The notes under the pieces are model-generated. The model saw nothing but the letters and a program-made list of their open reading frames with translations. It was not told the origin of the DNA and did no database searches. Below are positions 5,701-5,738 of a stretch of 5,738 nucleotides of DNA, piece after piece. Position 1 is the stretch's first letter, and each line of letters starts with the position of its first letter. A program made the translations under genes and the position numbers. Source of the DNA: Erythrobacter sp. CCH5-A1 (GTDB lineage: Bacteria > Pseudomonadota > Alphaproteobacteria > Sphingomonadales > Sphingomonadaceae); NCBI RefSeq assembly GCF_001557115.1, contig NZ_LSKQ01000296.1:1-5738 (forward strand), in the 5' to 3' direction.

Positions 5701-5738
5701 ATTCTGAGCCTTTCGAAGGCATCATATCACGACGGTGA

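Noticed and set aside
5517..5738. 73-residue + strand frame at the right edge
   Set aside because: Mixed composition without domain or membrane features and no clear ribosome binding site; the - strand frame has a coherent membrane helix and a ribosome binding site.

Overview
The window is high-GC DNA with the look of an alphaproteobacterium. A sphingomonad-like host is plausible from the style of the IS66 transposase and the codon bias, but no host marker gene is present to prove it. Almost everything here is mobile DNA, one element nested inside another.

Outer layer: an IS66-family insertion sequence on the + strand. Its large transposase gene, tnpC, enters from the left edge already in progress. 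It carries the leucine-zipper and zinc-binding regions and the first catalytic Asp, and it breaks off after codon 804-806. The same reading resumes at 4659 with the second catalytic Asp, the catalytic Glu and the C-terminus (stop 5349-5351). A probable IS66 right end lies near 5403.

Inner layer: a recombinase-in-trio (RIT) element of about 3.8 kb, with clear ends at 839 and 4658, sits inside tnpC. It is bounded by a perfect 36-bp inverted repeat, and each end has a second, inner copy of a 16-bp motif in opposite orientation. Its only genes are three tyrosine recombinases on the - strand, transcribed right to left as ritA, ritB, ritC. They are joined by two ATGA stop/start overlaps, each with a strong ribosome binding site, so the three proteins are probably made together and act as a set. 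All three keep the catalytic residues. The natural ritA start is at 4517, with a good ribosome binding site under a hairpin, but codon 58 is an in-frame amber (TAG). The 346-residue open frame starting at 4325 is therefore only the downstream part of a 410-codon gene.

The left junction is untidy. Between the last tnpC codon and the 36-bp repeat lie 32 bp (807-838) that fit neither the transposase nor the mirrored right end. They contain a 20-bp dyad resembling the tip of the element.

Right flank (5404-5738): lower-GC DNA with a 26-bp dyad and one small - strand gene for an unrecognised 76-residue protein with a C-terminal membrane segment. This may be host DNA beside the IS66 copy.
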